DNA from: an uncultured Ignavibacteria bacterium | GTDB taxonomy: Bacteria > Bacteroidota > Ignavibacteria > Kapaibacteriales > Kapaibacteriaceae | DNA: 64,000 nucleotides | Assembly (NCBI GenBank): GCA_937870915.1 | Contig: CALMZQ010000026.1 | Coordinates: 1 to 64,000, forward strand | Reading direction: 5' to 3' | Shown here: in pieces, positions 24,861 to 33,525 of the stretch | Layout of the letters: every line of letters starts with the position of its first letter | How positions within the stretch are numbered: the first letter of the stretch is position 1 | Position numbers and translations under genes: made by a program | The notes under the pieces: model-generated | The model's input: the letters and a program-made list of their open reading frames with translations, nothing else | Told to the model about the DNA's origin: nothing | Databases searched by the model: none

Positions 24861-26093
24861 ATGGATCTTACGAACGGCCGATATCAAATCGGCGGCATTC
24901 CTGTTGACGACCTTTGCGCTATTGCAGGCGCGCCGGTCTACGTGTACGACACGGCCATCATGGCCCGCCAAGTAGACCGCCTTCGCTCGGCGTTTCCAAA
25001 CGTATCTCTGCGCATCATGTATGCCTGCAAAGCACTCACCAACATCACGGTCCTCAAAGTGATGAAGGGGCTTGGCACCGGCCTCGATACGGTATCCCTG
25101 CAAGAAGTGGAGCTTGGTCTCCATGCAGGGTTTACACCAGAGGAGATCCTCTACACACCAAACATGGTTTCGTTCGAAGAACTGCGGACGGCTGTCAATC
25201 TCGGCGTTCATATCAATATTGACACGATCTCCGTACTCGAGCGATTTGGACATGAGTTTGGATCCCGCGTACCCGTGTGTATTCGTGTTAACCCGCACAT
25301 CATGGCAGGGGGCAATGAACGCATCAGTACCGGACATATCGATTCTAAATTCGGCATCTCAATTCATCAAATGCGTCACGTTCAGCGCATCGTTGCAACT
25401 CACGGCATTCATGTGAACGGTTTACACATGCACACAGGAAGCGACATCGTAGATGCCGACGTATTCCTGCAAGGTGCAGAGATCCTCTTTGAAACGGCTG
25501 AGATGTTCCCCGAGCTCACGTTTGTCGATTTTGGAAGCGGGTTCAAGGTACCGTACAAGCCGGATGATATCTCAACAGACATCGAAGATCTTGGCTCGAA
25601 GCTTTCTGCTCGTATCGCACAATTCAATGCAGAGCGTCAAACACCGATTGAGGTGTGGTTTGAACCGGGCAAGTTTCTCGTGAGCGAATCAGGTACGTTT
25701 CTCACTCGTGTGAATGTGATCAAGCAAACAACAGCAACTGTTTTTGCCGGAATCGATTCTGGTTTGAATCACCTTATCCGGCCCATGCTCTACAATTCGT
25801 ATCACCACATCATCAATGCAAGCAATCCCACCGGAACGCCGCGCATCTATACCGTTGTGGGGTACATCTGCGAGACCGATACGTTCGGGTGGGATCGCAA
25901 ACTCAACGAAGTACGCGAGGGCGATGTTCTGGCCTTCCTCAACGCAGGCGCATACGGTTACATGATGTCTAGCAACTATAATAGTCGCTACCGTCCGGCT
26001 GAGATCTTGGTCCACAAGGGCAAGGCCCAGGTGATCCGTCGCAGAGAGACCATTGAAGATCTCCTCTCTACACAGATCGAGGTTGAACTTTAG
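24861..26093 (+). CDS. lysA: Diaminopimelate decarboxylase
   Basis: A 410-residue PLP enzyme of fold type III converting meso-diaminopimelate to L-lysine in the cytoplasm. The PLP lysine is K57 in MYACKAL. Other family landmarks are HMHTGSD (sheet 5 His), VDFGSGFK (glycine loop), WFEPGKFLVSESG, and CETDTFGWDR with the active-site cysteine from the partner subunit. The length is normal. No lysine or peptidoglycan neighbour is present. Its TAG shares bases with the TAA of the convergent gene at 26090, leaving no room for a terminator between them. Confidence 0.95.
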   Translation: MDLTNGRYQIGGIPVDDLCAIAGAPVYVYDTAIMARQVDRLRSAFPNVSLRIMYACKALTNITVLKVMKGLGTGLDTVSLQEVELGLHAGFTPEEILYTPNMVSFEELRTAVNLGVHINIDTISVLERFGHEFGSRVPVCIRVNPHIMAGGNERISTGHIDSKFGISIHQMRHVQRIVATHGIHVNGLHMHTGSDIVDADVFLQGAEILFETAEMFPELTFVDFGSGFKVPYKPDDISTDIEDLGSKLSARIAQFNAERQTPIEVWFEPGKFLVSESGTFLTRVNVIKQTTATVFAGIDSGLNHLIRPMLYNSYHHIINASNPTGTPRIYTVVGYICETDTFGWDRKLNEVREGDVLAFLNAGAYGYMMSSNYNSRYRPAEILVHKGKAQVIRRRETIEDLLSTQIEVEL

Positions 26094-26989
26094 AAGTTCA
26101 GTCCGATTCCAACATTCCACATGTGAACGTTCATCGGAGCAGCAGTTGTGAACGGCCAGTTCATCTGATTCATACGCAAGGCTTTGAAGCCAGCGGCTAC
26201 GCCGTTCTTGAGGATGAAGTACACGATGGGCATGGCCGCAGGTGATGATTTCCCAATCTCACGTGCAAACCAGGTAGCACCTGCATCGGCGATACCTTCG
26301 ATACCTTCACTCAATACCCAATACCAGAACATGTGGCGCGGATAGATCTGCGACCATTCGTAGCCAACACGAAGACTGAGCGGACCCGCAACACGCCACT
26401 CAATGGTGGGACGCATAGCTTCGCCGAACCGAAGAGCCCCTTCAAAATCACGAAGGGCTTGTGCGGATGTAGAATCTGCTGTGACCGTTTGCGGAGTTAC
26501 AGACGTCCACGAAAGAACTGCACTCGAAGCGAGGAACATCACGTTCGAGGATTCACCAAGCTTATAACCAAAGCCTGATTCATCGGCGAGACCGATGCGA
26601 AAGAGGTTTGTTGAGCTTGTGGCTGCAATAGCAGGGTTGTCGCCCTCTGCTTGAATGGAAATGTTCTGGGCGTCAGCTGCCTTACCGTACCACAGATAGA
26701 CATTACTAGAATACCGCTGGATAATGCTTGGGTCGCGGAACCAGGCCTTTTCGCGAGACATCCCAAGCGTACCGCCAAAGGTCATGTCCTGCTCAATGGT
26801 TCCTGAGATCCCCTCACGCGACGGTGTTGCAGAACCATAGAACAATGAGACCACCGGAGTGCGCTCATTGAAGTCCACTTCCATCATGAAACTACTTGTC
26901 GAGTCATCCTTGTGTGTTCGCGAGCTCATCGCAAGTGCGCTTATGCTTGCAACAACAACACCTACTACGATTAGTACCGTTGAACGCAT
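26090..26989 (-). CDS. Predicted outer-membrane beta-barrel protein
   Basis: A 299-residue protein with a signal-like N-terminus (MRSTVLIVVGVVVASISALA). The sequence alternates in beta fashion (VVSLFYGSATPSRE, SVMFLASSAVLSW-like segments, LSLRVGYEWSQIYP) and ends in WNVGIGLNF with terminal phenylalanine, as in outer-membrane barrels. The ATG at 26989 has AGAGGG 7 bases upstream; a GTG 6 bases earlier would place the ribosome site too close. It is the last gene of the long minus-strand operon. Function not recognised. Confidence 0.6.
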   Translation of the reverse strand: MRSTVLIVVGVVVASISALAMSSRTHKDDSTSSFMMEVDFNERTPVVSLFYGSATPSREGISGTIEQDMTFGGTLGMSREKAWFRDPSIIQRYSSNVYLWYGKAADAQNISIQAEGDNPAIAATSSTNLFRIGLADESGFGYKLGESSNVMFLASSAVLSWTSVTPQTVTADSTSAQALRDFEGALRFGEAMRPTIEWRVAGPLSLRVGYEWSQIYPRHMFWYWVLSEGIEGIADAGATWFAREIGKSSPAAMPIVYFILKNGVAAGFKALRMNQMNWPFTTAAPMNVHMWNVGIGLNF

Positions 26990-27017
26990 GGTCACCCTCT
27001 ACTCTTGTGATATGATC

Positions 27018-28043
27018 CTATTTCCCTGAATCGTCAGACGGACGTTTGCGCCTGCTACGCATCTTCCGTTCTGTTGGTTTCCGCTCATCGAGATTCTCTT
27101 TAAAGACCAATCGGTCCGACGTGTAGACCTTGCTTCGCCCTTCTTCGCGTGTGTTACGCCGTGCGCTGCCGCCGGGGTTTCCTGTGTACACGCCACCCGC
27201 AGCACCCGGACGTCCACCACGTTTTGGCCTACCGCCAAAACCACCGCGTCCGCCTGCACCACCTGGTCGAGATCCACCACCCGGACGTGATCCTCCGCCA
27301 CCAAATCCGCCACGCTGACCACCACGTGCGCCAGCACCCGGACCACTACGTCCTCTCGACGGACGATATGCAGGGTTTTCACTCGTAAGCGGCTGTCTCT
27401 CATCAAAAGATCTCGGTCCTCTCTGATCGCGCCCCTGATCCCGTCCCTGATCCCGTCCTTGATCTCGTCCTTGATTACCTCGTGGCCCTCTCGGGCCTCG
27501 TGGGCCTCTTTGATCCCGTCCTTGATCCCCTCTTGGGCTACTTGGCCCTCTTTGAGCATTTCCATCTTCGAACTGCGGGTTTGGCCTGCGTTGCGGTGGC
27601 CGTTGTCCACCATAGCCACTTCGTTGGCCGCCGTCACTTCGTGGGCCACCTTCGCTTCTCTGCGAACCACCGCCATAGCCGTTGCCCGCATTACGCGGGC
27701 CACCGCTACTACGTTGACCGCCCCCGAAACCACTGCCACCGCTTCGTTGGCCACTGCCGCTTCGTTGGCCACTACCACTGCGTTGGCCGCCACCACTGCG
27801 TTGGCCACCCTCACCGTAACCACCGCCACTGCGTTGGCCACCGTCACCATAACCACCGCCACTACGTTGGCCGCCGCTACGTTGACCACCGCCACCATAA
27901 CCACCGCCACCGCGTTGGCCGCCGCCTTGACCGCCCGATGGGCGTGGCCTGCGTCCACGCGGACCATTTTCTCGGCCCATTGCCGAATCATTGGTCAACG
28001 GCTGACGTTCCGGGTCGCGGTCTTCCCTGTTTCTGTTCTCCAT
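27018..28043 (-). CDS. Arg/Gly-rich (RGG-repeat) disordered protein
   Basis: A 341-residue protein, almost wholly Gly, Arg, Gln, Ser, Asp and Pro. Residues ~35-135 are repeats of GGQRSGGGYG type. Residues ~165-215 are collagen-like triplets and GRDQ repeats (GPRGPRGPRGNQ, GRDQGRDQ). Residues ~235-290 are GGFGGGGSRPGG type. A basic tail (KPTERKMRSRRKRPSDDSGK) closes it. No folded domain or signal peptide is visible. RGG proteins generally bind RNA or phase-separate; that role is inferred from composition. The alternative frame over the same DNA is rich in Ala/Val and reflects the repeat. It is in operon with a thioredoxin-like gene 9 bases upstream. Confidence 0.75.
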   Translation of the reverse strand: MENRNREDRDPERQPLTNDSAMGRENGPRGRRPRPSGGQGGGQRGGGGYGGGGQRSGGQRSGGGYGDGGQRSGGGYGEGGQRSGGGQRSGSGQRSGSGQRSGGSGFGGGQRSSGGPRNAGNGYGGGSQRSEGGPRSDGGQRSGYGGQRPPQRRPNPQFEDGNAQRGPSSPRGDQGRDQRGPRGPRGPRGNQGRDQGRDQGRDQGRDQRGPRSFDERQPLTSENPAYRPSRGRSGPGAGARGGQRGGFGGGGSRPGGGSRPGGAGGRGGFGGRPKRGGRPGAAGGVYTGNPGGSARRNTREEGRSKVYTSDRLVFKENLDERKPTERKMRSRRKRPSDDSGK

Positions 28044-28052
28044 ACTCTCTCG

Positions 28053-28703
28053 TTATCCCTTCTTCCACTTGATGGTACACCCGATGGCCTTTGTGGTGGC
28101 TGTTTCGGGCTTCGTGTTCTTGAGGAGTGCATTCACTGCATCCTCAACGAACTTCGATTCTGTTTTTGATGCGTCATCCGGATTATCATCGATGGCGCCA
28201 ATGTATTCTACTGTCCAGCCCGTGCGAGTGCGAAGCAATACAAACACATGTGGTGTCCGGCGAGCCCCATACTTTTTTGCGACGATCTGTGTTTCATCGA
28301 TAACGTACGGGAATGGGAATTTCTTTTCGGATGCACGTTCCTGCATCTTCGTAAAGGCATCTTCCGGTACAATAACGGTATCGTTTGGATTCACGGCCAG
28401 GACCGGGAAACCTTTTGTTGCGAATGTATTGTGAAGTTCGATGATACGGTCTTCGTACTTCACGCTATACGGGCAATGATTGCACGTGAAGACCAGGATA
28501 ACACCCTTGGAGTCCACAAAGCTACGCAGTCCTACCAGCTTGCCATCAACATTCTTTAGGGTAAAATCAGGAGCCTGGTCTCCAACTTTCAATCCATCAG
28601 GAGCCAGAGGATTTTGAGCATGGAGGGGGCTTACCATTCCGCTAGAGAAGCCGAGGAACAGAGTCAATGTAACTACAAGCGTTCGTAGTGATGTACAATT
28701 CAT
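28053..28703 (-). CDS. Secreted thioredoxin-fold protein (redoxin)
   Basis: A 216-residue protein with a signal peptide (LRTLVVTLTLFLGFSS) and a peroxiredoxin/TlpA-like domain (VGDQAPDFTLKNVDGKLVGL). The redox pair is in FTCNHCPYS (CxxC). The cis-Pro loop is RRTPHVFVL. It is predicted to be periplasmic. The ATG at 28703 overlaps the stop of the next upstream gene (ATGA), which settles the start; the longer frame would lie inside that gene. With the adjacent TlpA-like protein it may form a reducing pathway for envelope proteins; the partners are not shown. Confidence 0.88.
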   Translation of the reverse strand: MNCTSLRTLVVTLTLFLGFSSGMVSPLHAQNPLAPDGLKVGDQAPDFTLKNVDGKLVGLRSFVDSKGVILVFTCNHCPYSVKYEDRIIELHNTFATKGFPVLAVNPNDTVIVPEDAFTKMQERASEKKFPFPYVIDETQIVAKKYGARRTPHVFVLLRTRTGWTVEYIGAIDDNPDDASKTESKFVEDAVNALLKNTKPETATTKAIGCTIKWKKG

Positions 28704-29164
28704 CGAATATGATCTCGAAATGTGGTGAATGTCGAGTCGAGGGTACGCTGAGTGAATTCTTGTTCTCGAAAAAGGCGTTTTCCGTTCTTCACAAACAATG
28801 TTGCCGGAATTGCTCCGCTCCACGTTGAATCAACCTTATCAATCCACAGGTGCGGCTTCTGTTCCGTGAACAATACAGTTTCGCAAGCAAACGCTCTTTT
28901 TCGAAGGAATGGGAGCACCTTTGCATTGAGATCTGAAGGCGCGTCGAGACAGACAAGGAGGACCACAACCGGGTTCCCGGATTCTCGACGTGCTAGCATA
29001 TCAAAGGATGGGAGTTCTTCAACACATGGCTTGCACCATGTAGCCCAGAAGTTCACAACGTAGGTTGTGTCTTTTCCGGAGGCAAAACGATGTTCAAGAT
29101 CAGAAAGCGTGACCTTTGGAACGGTCAGGCTGAATACTGAAAGGAGAATCGCAGCTACGATCAC
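28700..29164 (-). CDS. TlpA-like thioredoxin
   Basis: A 154-residue protein: an N-terminal hydrophobic segment (MIVAAILLSVFSLTV), then a thioredoxin fold with WATWCKPCVEELPS (CxxC) and the cis-Pro loop GAIPATLFV. It is probably anchored in or exported across the inner membrane for thiol reduction. The start is a GTG overlapping the upstream TGA (GTGA at 29161-29164), one of several such junctions here. Confidence 0.9.
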   Translation of the reverse strand: MIVAAILLSVFSLTVPKVTLSDLEHRFASGKDTTYVVNFWATWCKPCVEELPSFDMLARRESGNPVVVLLVCLDAPSDLNAKVLPFLRKRAFACETVLFTEQKPHLWIDKVDSTWSGAIPATLFVKNGKRLFREQEFTQRTLDSTFTTFRDHIR

Positions 29165-29871
29165 GTAATCACATCACCAACAGGTTCAAGAAGTTCGGCT
29201 TCGGTTGTGTTGACCTTGATGCGCGATACCTCACGAGTGATCGGAAACGCTTCAAGAAGTCCTTCGTCAAGTGGTCTCATGAGTGGTTCGATTATCTCGC
29301 GGTCTGCCGCATGCAGCCATGCTTCTCGCTCACCGTGCGGAATGACAACAGGCATACGCTGTTTCGTATTGTGTACATAGGACATCAAAAGATTTGCGTC
29401 CGTTGTCACGATCGAAAAGGTCCGATGTTGCTCCCCACTGGCCTTATTCGTCCACTCTTCCCAAATACACCCAAGCGTAAAGATCTCCGATCCGACCATC
29501 CTCACAAGATGTGGTTGCTTCACCTTTTCGAGGTGTCTCCACTCAACAAATGCATTAACCGGTAGAAGCCCCCTTCGTTTCACGATGGCATCGCGAAATG
29601 ACGGTTTTGTGTAGATCGTCTCACGCCGTGCATTCAAGGTCATCGCACGCAGCTCATGCGCTGCGGCTTCGTCCTTCGTCCAACGAGGAATGAGCCCCCA
29701 TTCTGCCATGGATACACGTTCCGGCTCTGCGCCGGTTATGAAGGGCAAGGACGGGTGGGCAAATGCAGAGACGTGAAAGAACGGGGTATAGTCTTCCGGA
29801 TGGTCAAACAACGAACCGGTGTCGGTCTCAATGACGTGCGTAGATGCAAAGATCGATACCGTAAAACACAC
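29161..29871 (-). CDS. SOS-response-associated (SRAP/HMCES/YedK) protein
   Basis: A 236-residue SRAP protein, which crosslinks abasic sites in single-stranded DNA through Cys2 to protect forks. The start was set at the GTG at 29871 because only this start gives Met-Cys2. Other active residues line up with E. coli YedK: Asn 80 (LNARRET), Glu 110 (FVEW) and His 157 (YVHNTKQRMPVVIP). A longer frame upstream would bury Cys2. The GTG lies one base after the nuoL stop (TAA-C-GTG), so translation probably depends on nuoL. The operon context is metabolic rather than repair. Confidence 0.92.
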   Translation of the reverse strand: MCFTVSIFASTHVIETDTGSLFDHPEDYTPFFHVSAFAHPSLPFITGAEPERVSMAEWGLIPRWTKDEAAAHELRAMTLNARRETIYTKPSFRDAIVKRRGLLPVNAFVEWRHLEKVKQPHLVRMVGSEIFTLGCIWEEWTNKASGEQHRTFSIVTTDANLLMSYVHNTKQRMPVVIPHGEREAWLHAADREIIEPLMRPLDEGLLEAFPITREVSRIKVNTTEAELLEPVGDVIT

Positions 29872-29872
29872 G

Positions 29873-31834
29873 TTAGCGAAGGAATGGGAATACCACCATC
29901 GCAACGAGAATAACGATACCGGCCATCATGACCAAGGCATAATTCTGAGCTACACCTGTCTGAAGCCTACGGAGTGCAGAGCCAGTAACGCCAACAACAC
30001 GAGCAGAGCCATTCACGGCACCATCAATGAGGATCACATCAAAGATCTTCCACAAGAAATCGCGCGAAAGGGCAACGATTGGTCCCGCGATGACCATATG
30101 ATAGATTTCGTCAACATAATATTTATTCAGAAGCAATTGATACACTCCCTTGAATTTCTCAGAGAGTGCGTTTGCCCTTTCAAGACCGTTGGCATAGATC
30201 CGCTTAGCAAACAGAATACCGAGGATTGCCAAAACGGTAGAAGCCGTCATCAGCATGATCTCGAGCGAGGTATGATCGCCACCATGAACTGGCAGCATGG
30301 ACATGCCGCTGGCAAAGATTGGCTCTAGCCAATGCTCCAAAAGATTCGGGAAATGCAGTGCGTGCCCGATCACATGCGGAACACCAAGGAATCCGCCAAA
30401 TATCGAGAGGAAGGCCAAGACGATAAGAGGGATGGTCATCGTTGATGGCGACTCATGCGGATGAACATGATGATGATCGAATCGCTCTGTGCCATCAAAC
30501 GTCAATGTTGTAACACGCCACATGTAGAATGCCGTAGTAAAAGCTGCTACTGCACCTACGGCCCAGAGAACGGGACTGCCATTCAAGAATGCGAACCACA
30601 GGATCTCATCCTTGGAGAAGAATCCGGAAAGGAACGGAATGCCGGAAATCGCAAGTGTTCCAATAAAGAACGTGCGATACGTGATCGGCATGTACTTCTT
30701 GAGTCCACCCATCTTCATGATGTCTTGTTCGTGGTGCATACCGTGAATAACGGAACCGGCACCAAGGAAGAGAAGGGCCTTGAAGAAGGCGTGCGTCATT
30801 ACGTGGAAAACACCGGCGGTAAAGGCACCTACGCCGAGTGCTACGAACATGAAGCCCAGTTGAGAAACCGTTGAATACGCAAGGACCTTCTTGATGTCTC
30901 GTTGGGCGATACCGATGGTGCCGGCGATGAGGGCTGTAGTGATACCGATGCCGGCAACAACTGCCAACGTTGTTGGAGACATTGCAAAGAGGACGTTGGT
31001 ACGGGCGATAAGGAAGATGCCGGATGTAACCATCGTGGCTGCATGGATCAATGCCGAAACCGGCGTGGGACCGGCCATAGCATCCGGAAGCCAAATGCCG
31101 AGCGGAATCTGCGCGCTCTTACCAGTACATCCCAAGAAGAGGAGCATCGTAATCACAGTAACGGCAGTACCGCCTACCGAGAGAACGCCGGGCGCTTGAG
31201 CGTTAATTGTTGCGTAGTCCAACGTACCAAAGGTGTTGAACAACATGAACATCGCTAGGAGTACGCCGAAGTCGCCGATACGGTTTACAACGAATGCCTT
31301 CATCGCTGCATCGCCGGTCCACGTGATCTTTGTCCCGTCGAACTTCCTGTCATACCAGAATCCGATGAGCAGGTACGATGCAAGACCAACACCTTCCCAA
31401 CCAAGGAAGGTTAGGAGGAAGTTGCTGGCAAGCACCAGGTTCAGCATCATGAAGACAAAGAGGTTCAGATAGGCAAAGAATCGTGGGAATCCCTTGTCGC
31501 CATGCATATAGCCAATGGAATACACGTGGATCAGGAAACCAATTCCGGTGATGATAAGCGTGAACAGGATCGACAATTGGTCGAACTGATACGCCACATC
31601 AACATTGAAGGACCCGGTTGCGATCCATGAGTAGACCTTTACGATCACGGAGCGATCTTCCGGGGCTCGATTTACGAGTCCCACAAAGACCGTAATGGCC
31701 GTAACGAAGCTGGCGAGAATGGCCGAGCTTGCAATGCCCCCTATCAACTTTTCGTTCTTGATGCGTTTGCCAAAGAAGGCAACGATCACAAAACCGATGA
31801 GGGGAAAGAGGGGTATCAGTGCTGCGTAGTTCAT
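29873..31834 (-). CDS. nuoL: NADH-quinone oxidoreductase subunit L (proton-pumping antiporter-like)
   Basis: A 653-residue membrane protein with the NuoL/Mrp-antiporter pattern: WEGVGLASYLLIGFW (key Glu), NRIGDFG, GCTGKSAQIPLGIWLPDAMA (key Lys), STVSQLGFM, HAFFKALLFL and SGFFSKDEILW. The C-terminal part includes the amphipathic HL helix and a final membrane anchor. It pumps protons within complex I, but no other nuo gene (K, M or N are expected beside it) is in the window. Its start overlaps the amidotransferase gene by ATGA. A DabB-type role is possible in principle, but no DabA homologue is adjacent. Confidence 0.93.
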   Translation of the reverse strand: MNYAALIPLFPLIGFVIVAFFGKRIKNEKLIGGIASSAILASFVTAITVFVGLVNRAPEDRSVIVKVYSWIATGSFNVDVAYQFDQLSILFTLIITGIGFLIHVYSIGYMHGDKGFPRFFAYLNLFVFMMLNLVLASNFLLTFLGWEGVGLASYLLIGFWYDRKFDGTKITWTGDAAMKAFVVNRIGDFGVLLAMFMLFNTFGTLDYATINAQAPGVLSVGGTAVTVITMLLFLGCTGKSAQIPLGIWLPDAMAGPTPVSALIHAATMVTSGIFLIARTNVLFAMSPTTLAVVAGIGITTALIAGTIGIAQRDIKKVLAYSTVSQLGFMFVALGVGAFTAGVFHVMTHAFFKALLFLGAGSVIHGMHHEQDIMKMGGLKKYMPITYRTFFIGTLAISGIPFLSGFFSKDEILWFAFLNGSPVLWAVGAVAAFTTAFYMWRVTTLTFDGTERFDHHHVHPHESPSTMTIPLIVLAFLSIFGGFLGVPHVIGHALHFPNLLEHWLEPIFASGMSMLPVHGGDHTSLEIMLMTASTVLAILGILFAKRIYANGLERANALSEKFKGVYQLLLNKYYVDEIYHMVIAGPIVALSRDFLWKIFDVILIDGAVNGSARVVGVTGSALRRLQTGVAQNYALVMMAGIVILVAMVVFPFLR

Positions 31835-32739
31835 CCGATTTCCGGGGCGATAGTCTCGAAGTCCAGTTTCTCTACGTCCATCTCGATATGATGGAAGTGA
31901 ATGCGCATCGTCTCATCCACAACCATCATGGAATTACGTTCTACCTTCATCCAATCTGATCTGCGGGCAGTGAATGGCTCAGAAGCCACCACAATGGAGC
32001 TTGGTTTGCCGTACGATGGTTCCATCACACAATGGTCGCCAACACAATGATACTCACGTCCATGCATGTAGTACAACGATGCCGGTTGGACGTTTGGATT
32101 GGTGGTATAGCGAACCGCGATCAGGCATGTTCCGTTGGTAACGGCCAGATTAAGATAGGAGTGCTGACGTACGGCAGATTCCATCAACAAGGTGTTGAGG
32201 TCTGAGAACATCATGTTCATGGCTTGCACCATCTCTTCGCATGTCACACTTCCGTGTGGATCTGCGATGTGGTTGAGAAAGAGTCCAAACAGGTGTTCGG
32301 AATCTGTGCTGCCATGTATTGCGTCATATGCCGTGTCATTCAGCGTGCGCAGAAGTTTGCGACGGATCTGTTTGAATCCGCCAACAACCCCATTGTGCAT
32401 GAACATGAGCTGACCGCTAGAAAAGGGGTGGGAGTTCATCTCTTCCACCGGCATACCGGGCGATGCAGCGCGAACGTGCGCAAACATACACGGCGAGTTG
32501 ATCTTCTTGGCCAGACTCTTCAGATTGTGATCGCTCCATGCCGGCTTGATACTACGGAATACGCACGGTTCGTTGTCGAGCTCCGGTGCATAAAATCCAA
32601 TACCAAACCCATCTCCGTTCACAGATACAGACATCTCTCCCGCATTCATCGTCTGCGCTGTAACGAGCGAGAACTTGGGCTTATAGAGCAGATCATCTGC
32701 AAGGATGGATGGTCCGATATAGGCGATAAAACGGCACAT
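31831..32739 (-). CDS. Class II glutamine amidotransferase (YafJ/EgtC-like)
   Basis: A 302-residue Ntn hydrolase with nucleophile Cys2 (MCRFIAYIG) exposed after Met removal. NGDGFGIGFY, FAHVRAAS, NSHPF and MHNGVVGGF are the glutaminase landmarks. No synthetase domain is fused, so the ammonia acceptor must be another protein or a small molecule such as the EgtC hydrolytic substrate. It lies 15 bases after the CADD-like p-aminobenzoate synthase gene and overlaps nuoL. A link to pABA or folate supply is an inference. Confidence 0.9.
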   Translation of the reverse strand: MCRFIAYIGPSILADDLLYKPKFSLVTAQTMNAGEMSVSVNGDGFGIGFYAPELDNEPCVFRSIKPAWSDHNLKSLAKKINSPCMFAHVRAASPGMPVEEMNSHPFSSGQLMFMHNGVVGGFKQIRRKLLRTLNDTAYDAIHGSTDSEHLFGLFLNHIADPHGSVTCEEMVQAMNMMFSDLNTLLMESAVRQHSYLNLAVTNGTCLIAVRYTTNPNVQPASLYYMHGREYHCVGDHCVMEPSYGKPSSIVVASEPFTARRSDWMKVERNSMMVVDETMRIHFHHIEMDVEKLDFETIAPEIG

Positions 32740-32754
32740 GCGCGTTTACGGGGC

Positions 32755-33447
32755 TCAGTTAAGAGCTGCCTTCTCCGTGCACCACGTGTTATAAACGCCA
32801 TCAAGCAGGAGGTTAAAGGCATCGGCTGCTTCACGAGCAGAGTCAAGCGCGGCTTGCTTTTGCTCATCCGTAACACACATGCGCTCAAGTGCTTCGCGCG
32901 TTACCGTACGGTGGATCTCATCTGCGTGCTCGTGAACGGCAAAGAACTCAAGGCCGTTCTTTGTGTCGAGATCATACCATTTCTTGAGTCCGGCGATCTT
33001 CGTTGTGGAGATCTCAGGAATCTGCGATTCGTATGCATACAGCGCAGCAAGGCCTTCTGCCGGGTTGTTACGGCCGGCGAGTTCCTTAAGGATGCGGACC
33101 GATGCGCGTGTGTGCGGAAGGAATCGGCGCTCCTTGATGTCTTCGCGCTTCATGCCCAACTCTTCAGCAAAACGAAGCCAGAGTTCCGGGTGGTTGTCCG
33201 GACCATGTTCTTCTTCGATGAGGTTCTCGAGGAGCATTTGGCGGACAACCATGTCTTCCGTATTGGCGTGTGTGGCGCTCACATACGTTGGGAAGGCATG
33301 GACCTGATGGTAATACTCGGCAGCATACTCACGGAGCATTTCCTTGGTGAGGGTGCCTTCGTTCCACATGATATAGAACGGGTGCTGAAGCATGTGACGC
33401 TCTGTCACGATCTCGTCGAGCTTGATCAGGAATTCTTCGGTCGTCAT
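32755..33447 (-). CDS. CADD-type p-aminobenzoate synthase (haem-oxygenase-like di-metal enzyme)
   Basis: A 230-residue protein of the CADD/TenA-PqqC fold. Key residues match Chlamydia CADD at a constant offset of -2 (my recollection of its numbering). The metal ligands are Glu 79, His 86, Glu 140, His 172, Asp 176 and His 179. Tyr 25 and Lys 150 correspond to the sacrificial tyrosine and the lysine amine donor. It should therefore make p-aminobenzoate for folate from its own side chains. The ATG at 33447 has GAGG 10 bases upstream; a 66-codon extension would cross the promoter and the divergent clpS start. It is the first gene of the eight-gene operon. Confidence 0.88.
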   Translation of the reverse strand: MTTEEFLIKLDEIVTERHMLQHPFYIMWNEGTLTKEMLREYAAEYYHQVHAFPTYVSATHANTEDMVVRQMLLENLIEEEHGPDNHPELWLRFAEELGMKREDIKERRFLPHTRASVRILKELAGRNNPAEGLAALYAYESQIPEISTTKIAGLKKWYDLDTKNGLEFFAVHEHADEIHRTVTREALERMCVTDEQKQAALDSAREAADAFNLLLDGVYNTWCTEKAALN

Positions 33448-33489
33448 GAGGTCGTCCTCGGACTGGTTGAAGTGCGGTGGAATGAGTGA

Positions 33490-33497
33490 CAAAGATA
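33490..33497 (-). promoter_or_regulatory. TAnnTTTG -7 box of the CADD-nuoL operon
   Basis: TATCTTTG on the minus strand, 42 bases upstream of the CADD start. It is back to back with the clpS box (33508-33515), so the two promoters overlap. Confidence 0.5.
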
Positions 33498-33507
33498 GGT
33501 CTTTTCG

Positions 33508-33515
33508 TAGTTTTG
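33508..33515 (+). promoter_or_regulatory. TAnnTTTG -7 box of clpS
   Basis: TAGTTTTG ends 10 bases before the clpS ATG, leaving a leader of only a few bases and no ribosome site. Confidence 0.5.
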
Positions 33516-33525
33516 CCCTGTACCT

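Noticed and set aside
26999-27991. Second long reading frame (Ala/Val-rich) over the RGG gene, and a long antisense frame
   Set aside because: Both arise from the periodic GC-rich repeats. Only the 27018-28043 frame has a ribosome site and ordinary sequence at its two ends.
29873-31834. NuoL read as DabB of a DAC carbon-uptake system
   Set aside because: No DabA (DUF2309) gene is adjacent, and the full HL-helix C-terminus fits true NuoL better.
32224-33489. Long plus-strand frame of 421 codons opposite the CADD and amidotransferase genes
   Set aside because: It is the antisense shadow of two well-supported genes, Cys/Arg-rich, with no homology pattern or ribosome site.
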